DNA from: Pseudomonas chlororaphis subsp. piscium | GTDB taxonomy: Bacteria > Pseudomonadota > Gammaproteobacteria > Pseudomonadales > Pseudomonadaceae | Direction: 5' to 3' | Assembly (NCBI RefSeq): GCF_003850345.1 | Contig: NZ_CP027707.1 | Span: 6,129,001-6,193,000 of the forward strand | DNA: 64,000 nt | Shown here: positions 1 through 7,946 of the stretch, in pieces | How the letters are laid out: every line of letters begins with the position of its first letter | Position numbering within the stretch: position 1 is the stretch's first letter | Position numbers and translations under genes: made by a program | Notes under the pieces: model-generated | Told to the model about the DNA's origin: nothing | Database searches by the model: none | The model's input: the letters and a program-made list of their open reading frames with translations, nothing else

Positions 1-468
1 CTGCGGCCCAACCACCGGCCCCAGGTGGCGGCACCGGACCACGAACAGACGCGGCAGATCCTGCACGCCCGCCGCCTGACGGAAATCACCCTGGTCAGGC
101 TCGCCTGCCAGCAACCGGCACCGCGCAACCTCAAGCGCCTGCGGGAATTGATCGCCGGTGAGCGCGACTGCATCGACCGCGGCTTGCGTGGCCCGGCGAT
201 CCGCCTGTCCGGCGAGTTCCACCTGCAATTGGCCGAAGTGGCCGGCAACGCGCCGCTGGCGCATTTCCTCGGCAGCCTGGTGCCGCTGACGTCACTGGCG
301 ATTGCCCACCATGAAAGCCGCACCTGCAGCCATTGCGCCTGGCAGGAGCACGCGGCGATTGTCGATGCCATTGAAGACGGTGACGTAAAGGCCGCGGTCG
401 CCTTGATGACCGGGCACCTGGATCACCTGGAGGAAAGGTTGCTCAAGGCCAGCGCGGCCTCACAGTAA
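1..468 (+). CDS. GntR/FadR-family transcriptional regulator, C-terminal part (cut by window start)
   Basis: The reading frame is open from base 1, so the N-terminal winged helix lies outside the window. The visible 155 residues form an all-helical FCD ligand-binding domain of the FadR subfamily of GntR regulators. Seen: a central EFHLQLAE segment, a later HHESR segment, and the typical final helices with HAAIVDAIEDGD. In this family the conserved histidines usually bind a metal and the domain senses a small organic acid. The ligand cannot be told, because the gene's partners lie upstream. The stop at 468 is followed by a REP palindrome, with the yjiA end on the other strand. The family call is firm; the specific role is unknown. 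Confidence 0.85.
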   Translation: MRPNHRPQVAAPDHEQTRQILHARRLTEITLVRLACQQPAPRNLKRLRELIAGERDCIDRGLRGPAIRLSGEFHLQLAEVAGNAPLAHFLGSLVPLTSLAIAHHESRTCSHCAWQEHAAIVDAIEDGDVKAAVALMTGHLDHLEERLLKASAASQ

Positions 469-480
469 TCTGCGTTTCAC

Positions 481-525
481 GAGCACGCTCGCTCCTGCAG
501 ACCGGAGCGAGCTTGCTCGCGATGA
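481..525. repeat. REP palindrome, family 1
   Basis: Imperfect inverted repeat with CGCTCGCTCC facing GGAGCGAGC and the GCTTGCTCGCGATGA end. It lies between two converging genes. The same motif recurs at least seven more times in this window, which fits the extragenic REP elements of fluorescent pseudomonads. Confidence 0.75.
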
Positions 526-549
526 CCTCACAACAAAGCTGTAACGAAA

Positions 550-1536
550 CTACTGCGCCGCCATCCGAGCGAACCCGGCACGGATCTTCTCTTCCGGCAG
601 ATCGTCGGCAATAAACACAATCACACTCTCCCGTGCCTCGCCTTCGGCCCACTCGGTATCCCAGTCGAAACCGTACAGTTTGAGCACACCCTGGAACACC
701 AGGCGCCGCGGCTCACCGGCAATATTCAGCACGCCCTTGTAGCGCAGCAGCTGCTTGCCATGCTCTTCCAGCAGTTCGTTCATGAACTCGCTGAGCCTGT
801 CGATATCCAGCGGCGCGTCGGTACGCAGCACCAGGCTGGAAATACGATCGATGGAAGGCGCCTTGCTCACCGGGCGCAGGCTGACACCGCCCCCCAGGTC
901 GGCATTCAGGTTGAAGCCGCGCACATCCAGCAGCTCGGCCAGGTCGATGCGGCCATGCTCGACCACACGGATCGGCGCACGGCGGTTGATCCGGGTCAGG
1001 CGCTCACTCAGCGCGTTGAAGGTCGGCTCGTCCACCAGGTCGCGCTTGCTCACCAGCAGGCGGTCGGCGAAGCCGATCTGGGCCTGGGCGATGGTCTGGG
1101 TCAGGTGGTGCTCGGCATGCTTGGCGTCCACCAGGGTGATGATGCCGTCGAGGATGTAACGCTCACGCAGCTCTTCGTCGATGAAAAAGGTCTGGGCCAC
1201 GGGCGCGGGATCGGCCAGCCCGGTGCATTCGATCACCAGACGGTCGAAGGCAATTTCGCCGCTGTCCAACCGCTCGAGCAGCAGGTACAGCGCCTTGGTC
1301 AGATCTGTGTGAATGGTGCAGCAGACGCAGCCATTGGACAGCGTCATCACTTGCACCGGCTCGTCGCCCAGCAACTGGGTGTCGATGCCGGCATCGCTGA
1401 ATTCGTTTTCGATCACGGCGATTTTCAGGCCGTGCTCGGCCTTGAGCAGATGGCGCAGCAAGGTGGTCTTGCCGGCGCCGAGGAAGCCGCTGAGAACGGT
1501 GACGGGGATTGGGGCTAACAAAACGAAATCTCCCAT
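550..1536 (-). CDS. yjiA: YjiA-type P-loop GTPase (COG0523/CobW family metallochaperone)
   Basis: A 328-residue G3E-family GTPase. Walker A is GFLGAGKT at about residues 17-24, followed by the metal-binding CxCC motif (C70, C72, C73), and a CobW C-terminal domain fills the last third. Family members bind Zn, Co or Ni and GTP and are thought to insert metal into, or supply it to, client proteins. It is the last gene of the operon cstA-ybdD-yjiA, the same order as E. coli yjiY-yjiX-yjiA. The ATG at 1536 is kept because it precedes the core fold by few residues. The client protein is unknown; the conserved linkage to a pyruvate transporter is unexplained. Confidence 0.92.
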   Translation of the reverse strand: MGDFVLLAPIPVTVLSGFLGAGKTTLLRHLLKAEHGLKIAVIENEFSDAGIDTQLLGDEPVQVMTLSNGCVCCTIHTDLTKALYLLLERLDSGEIAFDRLVIECTGLADPAPVAQTFFIDEELRERYILDGIITLVDAKHAEHHLTQTIAQAQIGFADRLLVSKRDLVDEPTFNALSERLTRINRRAPIRVVEHGRIDLAELLDVRGFNLNADLGGGVSLRPVSKAPSIDRISSLVLRTDAPLDIDRLSEFMNELLEEHGKQLLRYKGVLNIAGEPRRLVFQGVLKLYGFDWDTEWAEGEARESVIVFIADDLPEEKIRAGFARMAAQ

Positions 1537-1549
1537 GGGCAGAAAAGAC

Positions 1550-1618
1550 TGTAGGAGCCAAGCCAGTCGGCGATAGCGTCCTGAAGATCGCTATCGCCGG
1601 CAAGCCGGGCTCCTACAG
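1550..1618. repeat. REP-like long inverted repeat
   Basis: CTGTAGGAGCC and its complement GGCTCCTACAG flank an inner palindrome with CGATAGCG and CGCTATCG. It sits between ybdD and yjiA inside one operon, so it could act as an mRNA stem that reduces downstream expression. It is a divergent member of the family-1 repeats. Confidence 0.65.
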
Positions 1619-1643
1619 TGGGGTGTTGCTCAATGGTCGTGCT

Positions 1644-1841
1644 TCAACAGCATTTCGGCCCGGCTTTGCCGCCGTACCGCGCTTCCTGGCGTTCCCGGAA
1701 GAACGCCTCGTACGACATCACCGGTTTGTCCGGGTGCTTGGTCTGCATATGCTCGACGTAGTTGTCGTAGTCGGGCATGCCGACCATCAGGCGCGCGGCC
1801 TGACCGAGGTATTTACCGAGGCGACTCAGGTCATTGAACAC
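1644..1841 (-). CDS. YbdD/YjiX family small protein
   Basis: A 65-residue soluble protein of the YbdD/YjiX (DUF466) family. It starts [14 protein letters not shown], carries the family signature [14 protein letters not shown] at about residues 19-32, and ends in a GPKCC tail. Members are almost always encoded directly downstream of CstA/BtsT transporters. Here the gene follows cstA with only 15 bases between. The biochemical function is not known; a role in assembly or regulation of the transporter is a guess from linkage. Confidence 0.92.
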   Translation of the reverse strand: MFNDLSRLGKYLGQAARLMVGMPDYDNYVEHMQTKHPDKPVMSYEAFFRERQEARYGGKAGPKCC

Positions 1842-1856
1842 GATTGCAATCCTCGA

Positions 1857-3923
1857 TTACGCATCCGGCAGTGCATGGAATGGCGATTCTTTATCCGTGC
1901 GTTCTTTTTTACCCCAGGCGGAGATACCCACCTTGAGTGCGTAGAACAGGATGCTGAATACCACCAACAGGAACAGCACCGTCAGCGTGGCGTTGGTGTA
2001 GGCGTTGAAGATCACGTGCTGCATCTGCGTGATGTCCTTGGCCGGTGCAAGGATCTGACCATTGGCCAGGGCATCGCTGTACTTCTTGGCCAGGGCCAGG
2101 AAACCGACTGCCGGGTTGGCGTCGAACAGCTTGATGAGGCCCGCGGTGGTAGTACAGATCAGCAGCCAGGCGGCTGGCAGCAAGGTTACCCAGATGTAGC
2201 GCTGACGCTTCATCTTGATCAGCACCACGGTGCCGAGCATCAACGCGATACCCGCCAGCATCTGGTTGGAGATGCCGAACAGCGGCCACAGGGTGTTGAT
2301 GCCGCCCAGCGGATCGATCACGCCCTGGTACAGCAGGTAACCCCAGAGGGCCACGCAACCGGCGGTGGCGATCAGGTTGGCGGTCCAGGACTCGGTGCGT
2401 TTCAGGGCTGGCACGAAGGAGCCCAGCAGGTCCTGCAGCATGAAACGACCGGCACGGGTACCGGCATCCACCGCGGTCAGGATGAACAGCGCTTCGAACA
2501 GGATCGCGAAGTGGTACCAGAACGCCATGGTGTTCTCGCCCGGCAGCACATGGTGGAGGATCTGCGCAATACCGACCGCCAGGGTCGGCGCACCGCCGGC
2601 ACGGGCCAGGATGGTGGTTTCACCGATGTCCTTGGCCACCGCTTGCAGGGCGTCCGGGGTAATGGCGAAGCCCCAGCTGCTGACGGTCTGCGCCACAGCC
2701 ACCACGTCACCGCCGACGATAGCCGCCGGGCTGTTCATGGCGAAGTACACGCCAGGCTCGATCACCGAAGCGGCAACCATCGCCATGATGGCCACGAAGG
2801 ACTCCATCAGCATGCCGCCGTAACCGATGTAGCGGGCGTTGGTTTCGTTATCCAGCAGCTTCGGCGTGGTCCCGGAAGAGATCAGCGCGTGGAAGCCGGA
2901 CACCGCGCCACAGGCGATGGTGATGAACAGGAACGGGAACAGGCCGCCTTTCCAGACCGGGCCGGTGCCGTCGGTGAACTGGGTCAGCGCCGGCATTTTC
3001 AGCTCCGGCATGGTGATCAGGATGCCGATCGCCAGGGCGATGATGGTACCGATCTTGAGGAAGGTCGACAGGTAGTCGCGAGGCGCCAGGATCAGCCAGA
3101 CCGGCAGCACCGCGGCGACGAAACCGTAGCCGATCAGCATCCAGGTGATCTGCACGCCGGTGAAGGTGAAGGCCTTGGACCACACGGGGTCCGCAGCAAT
3201 CTGGCCCCCCAGCCAGATCGAGCCCAGCAGCAGAAGCACGCCGACGATGGAGATTTCACCGATGCGGCCCGGGCGGATGTAGCGCATGTAGACGCCCATG
3301 AACATCGCGATCGGGATGGTCGCCATCACCGTGAAGATGCCCCACGGGCTCTCGGCCAGGGCCTTGACCACGATCAGCGCCAGCACCGCGAGGATGATGA
3401 TCATGATCAGGAAGCAGCCGAACAGTGCGATGGTCCCCGGGATCCGGCCCATTTCCTCGCGGACCATGTCACCCAGGGAACGGCCGTTGCGCCGGGTGGA
3501 CATGAACAGGACCATGAAGTCCTGCACCGCCCCCGCCAGGACCACCCCGGCAATCAGCCAGAGCGTGCCAGGCAGATAGCCCATCTGTGCCGCCAGTACC
3601 GGCCCCACCAACGGGCCCGCGCCGGCGATGGCCGCGAAGTGGTGACCGAAGAGAATGTGTTTGTTGGTCGGAACATAGTCCAGACCGTCGTTGTTGAGCA
3701 CGGCGGGGGTGGCCCGGCGCGCATCGAGCTGCATCACGTTGTTAGCGATGAACAGGCTGTAGTAACGGTATGCGACCAGATAGATGGCCACGGCAGCGAC
3801 CACGATCCACAAGGCGTTGATCGCCTCGCCGCGGCGCAATGCCACTACGCCGAGGGCGCACGCTCCTACGATTGCCAGCACCAGCCAGGGTAAGTGGCGT
3901 AGCGGGCTATTATTATTTTTCAT
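1857..3923 (-). CDS. cstA: CstA/BtsT family pyruvate (carbon starvation) transporter
   Basis: A 688-residue polytopic inner-membrane protein of the CstA family, which takes up pyruvate and has also been linked to peptide use during starvation. It has many hydrophobic segments, and the early loops carry the conserved GHHFAAIAGAGPLVGP and QDFMVLF signatures. The open frame runs upstream to about 4166, but the start is placed at 3923 (MKNNNS) because family members begin there and the upstream part is not membrane-like. A GGA about 10 bases before this ATG can serve as ribosome site. It is the first gene of cstA-ybdD-yjiA. In P. aeruginosa, from memory, the same trio neighbours mapZ and radA. 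Confidence 0.95.
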   Translation of the reverse strand: MKNNNSPLRHLPWLVLAIVGACALGVVALRRGEAINALWIVVAAVAIYLVAYRYYSLFIANNVMQLDARRATPAVLNNDGLDYVPTNKHILFGHHFAAIAGAGPLVGPVLAAQMGYLPGTLWLIAGVVLAGAVQDFMVLFMSTRRNGRSLGDMVREEMGRIPGTIALFGCFLIMIIILAVLALIVVKALAESPWGIFTVMATIPIAMFMGVYMRYIRPGRIGEISIVGVLLLLGSIWLGGQIAADPVWSKAFTFTGVQITWMLIGYGFVAAVLPVWLILAPRDYLSTFLKIGTIIALAIGILITMPELKMPALTQFTDGTGPVWKGGLFPFLFITIACGAVSGFHALISSGTTPKLLDNETNARYIGYGGMLMESFVAIMAMVAASVIEPGVYFAMNSPAAIVGGDVVAVAQTVSSWGFAITPDALQAVAKDIGETTILARAGGAPTLAVGIAQILHHVLPGENTMAFWYHFAILFEALFILTAVDAGTRAGRFMLQDLLGSFVPALKRTESWTANLIATAGCVALWGYLLYQGVIDPLGGINTLWPLFGISNQMLAGIALMLGTVVLIKMKRQRYIWVTLLPAAWLLICTTTAGLIKLFDANPAVGFLALAKKYSDALANGQILAPAKDITQMQHVIFNAYTNATLTVLFLLVVFSILFYALKVGISAWGKKERTDKESPFHALPDA

Positions 3924-4132
3924 TTTATTATTCCAGCCAGGGTGGACAAGAAAGACAGCCACCCGGAGTTTAGCGCTACTGGCCTCAAAGACCACCCCCC
4001 ACGTTGGTCTAGAGCGTCCTTTTGAGTTTTTTCCTAGGTTTTGCACCGCCTCGGTGCAACCGCTCCTGTAGCACTGAACCACCCGGGCGAAAAAGCGGTC
4101 GCACCTGTAAGGACTCGTCGTCTGGAGTGCCC

Positions 4133-4594
4133 ATGTCCAAGCCGCCCGATGGACCGCTGCTGTCACCGCCGCTGCTGTATCTGCTGTTCCTGGTGGTGGC
4201 GCTGCTGCTTGCCGACGCTATGCCCTTGCCGGTCCCGGTCAACGGCTGGTTGCGCACCCTGGCCCTGCTGTTGATTATCGGCGGCCAGGGCTTGTCGTTC
4301 TGGGCGATGTGGCGTCTCAGGCAACGGCACACCACCAGCAGCAATCTCGGCGAACCCCGGCGCCTGCTGTGCGACGGCCCATTCGCGATCTCGCGCAACC
4401 CCATCAATCTCGGCGACACCCTGGGTTACTGCGCCATCGCCCTGTTGCTGGGCAGCCTGTGGCCGTGGCTGCTGTTGCCGCTGCTGATTTACCTGATGAA
4501 CCTGACGGTGATCCGGCCGGACGAGATCCGCCTGCTGGAGTTGTTCGGCGACCGCTACCGTGACTATTGCCGCAAGGTGCGCCGCTGGCTGTAG
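4133..4594 (+). CDS. PEMT/ICMT-like integral membrane methyltransferase family protein
   Basis: A 153-residue protein with about four hydrophobic segments. The C-terminal half resembles isoprenylcysteine carboxyl / phospholipid methyltransferases: GPFAISRNPINLGDTL, then the acidic FGDRYRDYCRKVRRW tail that binds S-adenosylmethionine in the family. The ATG at 4133 is chosen over an upstream in-frame start because GGAG lies 7 bases ahead. It is divergent from cstA and followed by mapZ 58 bases later. The substrate cannot be read from sequence; a small lipid or thiol compound is likely for this family. Confidence 0.75.
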   Translation: MSKPPDGPLLSPPLLYLLFLVVALLLADAMPLPVPVNGWLRTLALLLIIGGQGLSFWAMWRLRQRHTTSSNLGEPRRLLCDGPFAISRNPINLGDTLGYCAIALLLGSLWPWLLLPLLIYLMNLTVIRPDEIRLLELFGDRYRDYCRKVRRWL

Positions 4595-4652
4595 CGGTGG
4601 GAGCGCACCCGGGTCTGGTCTATAGTCATTTCACCACGCAGAGGGGCTGCTC

Positions 4653-5021
4653 ATGAGCGAACACCATTCCGATCGTCGTCGTTTCAAACGCATCGCCTTC
4701 GATGCCCGCACCGAACTGAGCCAGGGCCCTCATCGCTGGTCCGTGCAGTTGGTCGATCTCTCGCTCAAGGGCATGCTGATCCAGCGGCCCGATCCCTGGC
4801 TGGGGGACGAAAGCCAGCCGTTCGAGGCCGATATCCATTTGAGCGATGACGCCGAAGTGCGCATGGACGTACAGCTGGCGCACGACGATCACGGCCAGCT
4901 GGGCTTCGTCTGCCTGCATATAGACCTGGAATCGATCGAACACCTGCGCCGGCTGATCGAACTCAACCTCGCCGACCCGCAGGAGCTGGAGCGCGAGCTG
5001 GGGGCGCTGCTGGAGGTTTGA
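4653..5021 (+). CDS. mapZ: PilZ-domain c-di-GMP adaptor MapZ
   Basis: A 122-residue single PilZ domain. The c-di-GMP motifs are visible: RRRFKRI near the N terminus (RxxxR) and DLSLKGML (DxSxxG) near residue 37. The C terminus HLRRLIELNLADPQELEREL matches, from memory, P. aeruginosa PA4608. That protein (MapZ) binds c-di-GMP and inhibits the chemotaxis methyltransferase CheR1, so linking second messenger to receptor methylation. Position next to radA is also the same as in P. aeruginosa. The start at 4653 is supported by an AGGGG stretch upstream. Assignment is by remembered similarity plus synteny. Confidence 0.85.
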   Translation: MSEHHSDRRRFKRIAFDARTELSQGPHRWSVQLVDLSLKGMLIQRPDPWLGDESQPFEADIHLSDDAEVRMDVQLAHDDHGQLGFVCLHIDLESIEHLRRLIELNLADPQELERELGALLEV

Positions 5022-5046
5022 GCGCCCGCCGCTTCCCGCCAGCCGC

Positions 5047-5775
5047 TCAGGGGAACGCCGAGGGCTCGGGGAATTCGCTTTCCATATCCCAATAACCGGG
5101 CTGTTGCCGACTGGCGGCGGCCCACTGCCCGTCCACCCAGCGATAGATCCGGTAGGTGGTCACAAAATCGTCACCCTCGCTGGCAGGCGCCGAAGACACC
5201 TGGGCAATCGCCTCGGTAGCGCCCGCCGCCGCTGGAAGGATCTGCCAGGCCGCCTTGCCGGTCTGGGCCAACCCCAGCGGGCGCTGCTCCCCGCCTTCGT
5301 CCCGATACTGGACCGGCTCCAGCCGGCTTTGCGTCGGCGCCAGGAGCTGCGTGGCCGGGCCGCTGTAGCTGCCCAGCGGAGCTGTCTGATCGACGGTGAG
5401 GAAAAACGCCGGGTATGGCAGGCCGCTGAGCGGCGCCTTTTCCACCTTCGCCAGCGGATAGCCCAGGGACTGCTCGGCAAGCACTTCGCCAACCTCCGAG
5501 ACCAGGCGTACCCGGGCCTCCAGCTGTGGCTGATGCTCGCTGTCCGTCGACTCGTCGAAGGTTTCTTCGTCCAGGCCGTTGCCCCAACTCTGCGCGTGCA
5601 ATTGCGCAGTGATGCGCCGGTCTTCCAGCACCTCGAGCACCGTGCCGTCGCCGACCAGCAACTCCTGGGCGATCCGATAACCGTGCGGCGCATCCTCCTG
5701 GCTGGCTACAGCCAGGCCACTGCCCCACAACAATGCAAAACCGAGGGCACCCAGGCCCGCTCCTGTCATCCGCAT
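5047..5775 (-). CDS. Conserved periplasmic hypothetical protein
   Basis: A 242-residue protein starting MRMTGAGLGALGFALLWG, with a signal peptide that probably ends after VAS around residue 25. The rest is soluble, acidic and without a motif I recognise. The start at 5775 is preferred over the ATG nine bases upstream because AAAGGA then sits 8 bases away. It follows radA by 28 bases on the same strand and is probably cotranscribed. In P. aeruginosa the equivalent position (PA4610) also holds an uncharacterised gene. No function is claimed. Confidence 0.75.
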   Translation of the reverse strand: MRMTGAGLGALGFALLWGSGLAVASQEDAPHGYRIAQELLVGDGTVLEVLEDRRITAQLHAQSWGNGLDEETFDESTDSEHQPQLEARVRLVSEVGEVLAEQSLGYPLAKVEKAPLSGLPYPAFFLTVDQTAPLGSYSGPATQLLAPTQSRLEPVQYRDEGGEQRPLGLAQTGKAAWQILPAAAGATEAIAQVSSAPASEGDDFVTTYRIYRWVDGQWAAASRQQPGYWDMESEFPEPSAFP

Positions 5776-5803
5776 GAACTGCATCCTTTCAGTGGCACAA
5801 GGG

Positions 5804-7171
5804 TTATTCGAACAGCGCATCCAGCGCCTGCTCCAGACGCGTTACCGCAATGATCCGCAGGCCCTGTGGCGGCTCTTTCGGGGCATTGCCCTTGGGCACG
5901 ATGGCCCGTTTGAAACCATGCTTGGCCGCTTCCTTGAGGCGCTCCTGGCCGCTCGGCACCGGGCGCACTTCGCCGGACAGGCCGACTTCGCCGAACACCA
6001 GCAAGTCGTGGGGCAAGGGCCGGTTGCGCAGGCTGGACATCACCGCCGCCATCAGCGCCAGGTCGGACGCGGTTTCCAGCACCTTGACCCCGCCGACCAC
6101 GTTGAGGAACACGTCCTGATCGTGGGTCGGGATGCCGCCATGGCGATGCAGCACCGCCAGCAGCATCGCCAGGCGATTCTGGTCCAGACCCAAGGTCACC
6201 CGCCGCGGGTTGGCCAAGTGGCTGTCATCCACCAGCGCCTGGACTTCCACCAGCATCGGCCGGGTGCCTTCCCAGGTGGCCATGACCACACTGCCCGGGA
6301 CTTCTTCCTGGGCACGGGTGAGAAAGATCGCCGAAGGGTTGGAAACTTCTTTCAGGCCGCGGTCGGTCATGCCGAACACGCCCAGCTCGTTGACTGCACC
6401 GAAGCGGTTCTTCACCGCCCGCAGCAAGCGCAGGCGGCCATCGGATTCACCTTCGAAATACAGCACGGTGTCGACCATGTGTTCGAGGACCCGCGGCCCG
6501 GCCAGCGCGCCCTCCTTGGTCACGTGGCCCACCAGGAAGATTGCCGTGCCGCTCTGCTTGGCATAGCGCACCAGCAGCGCCGCGCTTTCGCGCACCTGGG
6601 AAACACCGCCGGGGGCCGATTGCAGTTGCTCGGTGAAGATGGTCTGGATCGAGTCGATCACCATGACCTTGGGCTTCTCCAGCCGGGCCGTGGCGATGAT
6701 GGTTTCGATACAGGTTTCGGTCATCACCCGCAGTTGGTCCTGGGGCAGGCCCAGGCGCCGGGCGCGCATCGCCACCTGTTGCTGCGATTCTTCGCCGGTG
6801 ACGTAGAGCGCCGGCATGCGGGTAGCGATGTTGCACAGGGTCTGCAACAGAATGGTCGACTTACCGATCCCCGGGTCGCCGCCGATCAGCACCACCGAAC
6901 CGTCGACCAGGCCGCCGCCGAGCACCCGGTCCAGTTCGCCGGAAGCCGTGGAAAAGCGCGGGATCTCCTCGACGCTGACCTCGGCCAGGGTCTTGATCTG
7001 CGCCTGCTGGCCGGCCCAGCCGGTGCGACCGCTGGGGGCCGCGGCGCCGCCGCTTTCCACCATGGTTTCGGTCAGGGTGTTCCAGGCTCCGCATTCACCG
7101 CACTGGCCGGCCCACTTGGGAAAGGTTGCGCCGCACTCGGTGCAGCCGTACATGCGCTTGGCCTTGGCCAT
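5804..7171 (-). CDS. radA: DNA repair ATPase RadA
   Basis: A 455-residue branch-migration ATPase that processes recombination intermediates with RecA. Order of domains: N-terminal C4 zinc finger (CTEC and CGEC), a RecA-like core with Walker A GGDPGIGKST and the RadA-specific KNRFG motif, then a Lon-protease-like C-terminal domain. Length is normal for the family. The start at 7171 (MAKAKRMYGC) has GGGGGAT 4 bases before it; an in-frame TTG five codons upstream is less likely. It is followed by the periplasmic hypothetical gene. Confidence 0.97.
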   Translation of the reverse strand: MAKAKRMYGCTECGATFPKWAGQCGECGAWNTLTETMVESGGAAAPSGRTGWAGQQAQIKTLAEVSVEEIPRFSTASGELDRVLGGGLVDGSVVLIGGDPGIGKSTILLQTLCNIATRMPALYVTGEESQQQVAMRARRLGLPQDQLRVMTETCIETIIATARLEKPKVMVIDSIQTIFTEQLQSAPGGVSQVRESAALLVRYAKQSGTAIFLVGHVTKEGALAGPRVLEHMVDTVLYFEGESDGRLRLLRAVKNRFGAVNELGVFGMTDRGLKEVSNPSAIFLTRAQEEVPGSVVMATWEGTRPMLVEVQALVDDSHLANPRRVTLGLDQNRLAMLLAVLHRHGGIPTHDQDVFLNVVGGVKVLETASDLALMAAVMSSLRNRPLPHDLLVFGEVGLSGEVRPVPSGQERLKEAAKHGFKRAIVPKGNAPKEPPQGLRIIAVTRLEQALDALFE

Positions 7172-7216
7172 CTGATCCCCCGGCAAAAACCGCGATGATA
7201 GCTCAGCTGGAGCGGA

Positions 7217-7765
7217 TCAGCGCGGCGCGGCCGTGTGGATTTCACCGTCGGCCAGACGCGCGGCGCTATTGCCCAGCGGATCTTCGGCATTCAGGTCGGC
7301 GCCCTTGGTCGCCAGGGCATCGAGCAACTCCACCCGCTTGAACAGCCCGGCGTACATCGCCGCGGTCTGGCCGGCGCCGTTGCGCTGGTCGGGGTTGCAG
7401 TCGGTGGCCAGCAGGCGCCGGGCGATCTTCACTTCACCCTTGAAAATGGCCCCCATCAGCGCCGTGTTGCCTCTTTTATCCTGGGTACAGGCATCGGCAC
7501 CGGCGGCCAGCAAACGCTCCACCGCCGGCCCCTGGCCGTGATACGCCGCAAGGATCAGGGCGGTGTAGCCCTTCTCGTCCTGGGTATCGAGGGAATAACC
7601 GGCCTCGATAAAGGTATTGAGCATCTCGACGTCGCCGCGACGGGCCGCATCGAAGTAGTAATTCTGTAACTGGGCTTTGACTGCCGCCGGGTCCGTGGGG
7701 ACCGGTTGCTCCGCATAAGCGCCCAGCGAGCAGGCGGCCAGCAGCAGCGAAATGAACAAGCGCAT
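7217..7765 (-). CDS. ankB: Periplasmic ankyrin-repeat protein AnkB
   Basis: A 182-residue protein with a signal peptide (MRLFISLLLAACSLGAYA) followed by about four ankyrin repeats, for example EKGYTALILAAYHGQ and KRGNTALMGAIFKGE. In P. aeruginosa the ankB product is needed for full activity of the catalase KatB encoded just upstream, perhaps by protecting it in the periplasm. Here the gene follows katB on the same strand after 181 bases that hold a REP pair. The start at 7765 has GGGAG at good distance. The role is inferred from the conserved pairing. Confidence 0.9.
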   Translation of the reverse strand: MRLFISLLLAACSLGAYAEQPVPTDPAAVKAQLQNYYFDAARRGDVEMLNTFIEAGYSLDTQDEKGYTALILAAYHGQGPAVERLLAAGADACTQDKRGNTALMGAIFKGEVKIARRLLATDCNPDQRNGAGQTAAMYAGLFKRVELLDALATKGADLNAEDPLGNSAARLADGEIHTAAPR

Positions 7766-7791
7766 GGTGCGACTCCCTTGCCTTACAAAAC

Positions 7792-7906
7792 CTGTAGGAG
7801 CGAGGCTTGCCCGCGATGACTTTGGCCCGACGTTCGTCAGGTAGAACCCAGTCACCGGTATAGGGGCCGCTGCGCGGCCCATCGCGGGCAAGCCTCGCTC
7901 CTACAG
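7792..7906. repeat. REP pair (BIME), family 1
   Basis: CTGTAGGAGCGAGGCTTGCC at 7792 and the inverse copy ending CTCGCTCCTACAG at 7906 face each other across about 60 bases. It lies between katB and ankB within one transcription unit and may set relative mRNA stability. Confidence 0.8.
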
Positions 7907-7946
7907 AAGAGGAAGCGTCACGCCTGGGCGTGACGCTGGTTGAGCG

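Noticed and set aside
1509-3893. A long plus-strand open frame of 794 codons opposite cstA
   Set aside because: It is a high-GC antisense shadow: rich in His, Arg, Gln and Gly with no domain, while the minus strand encodes a clear transporter.
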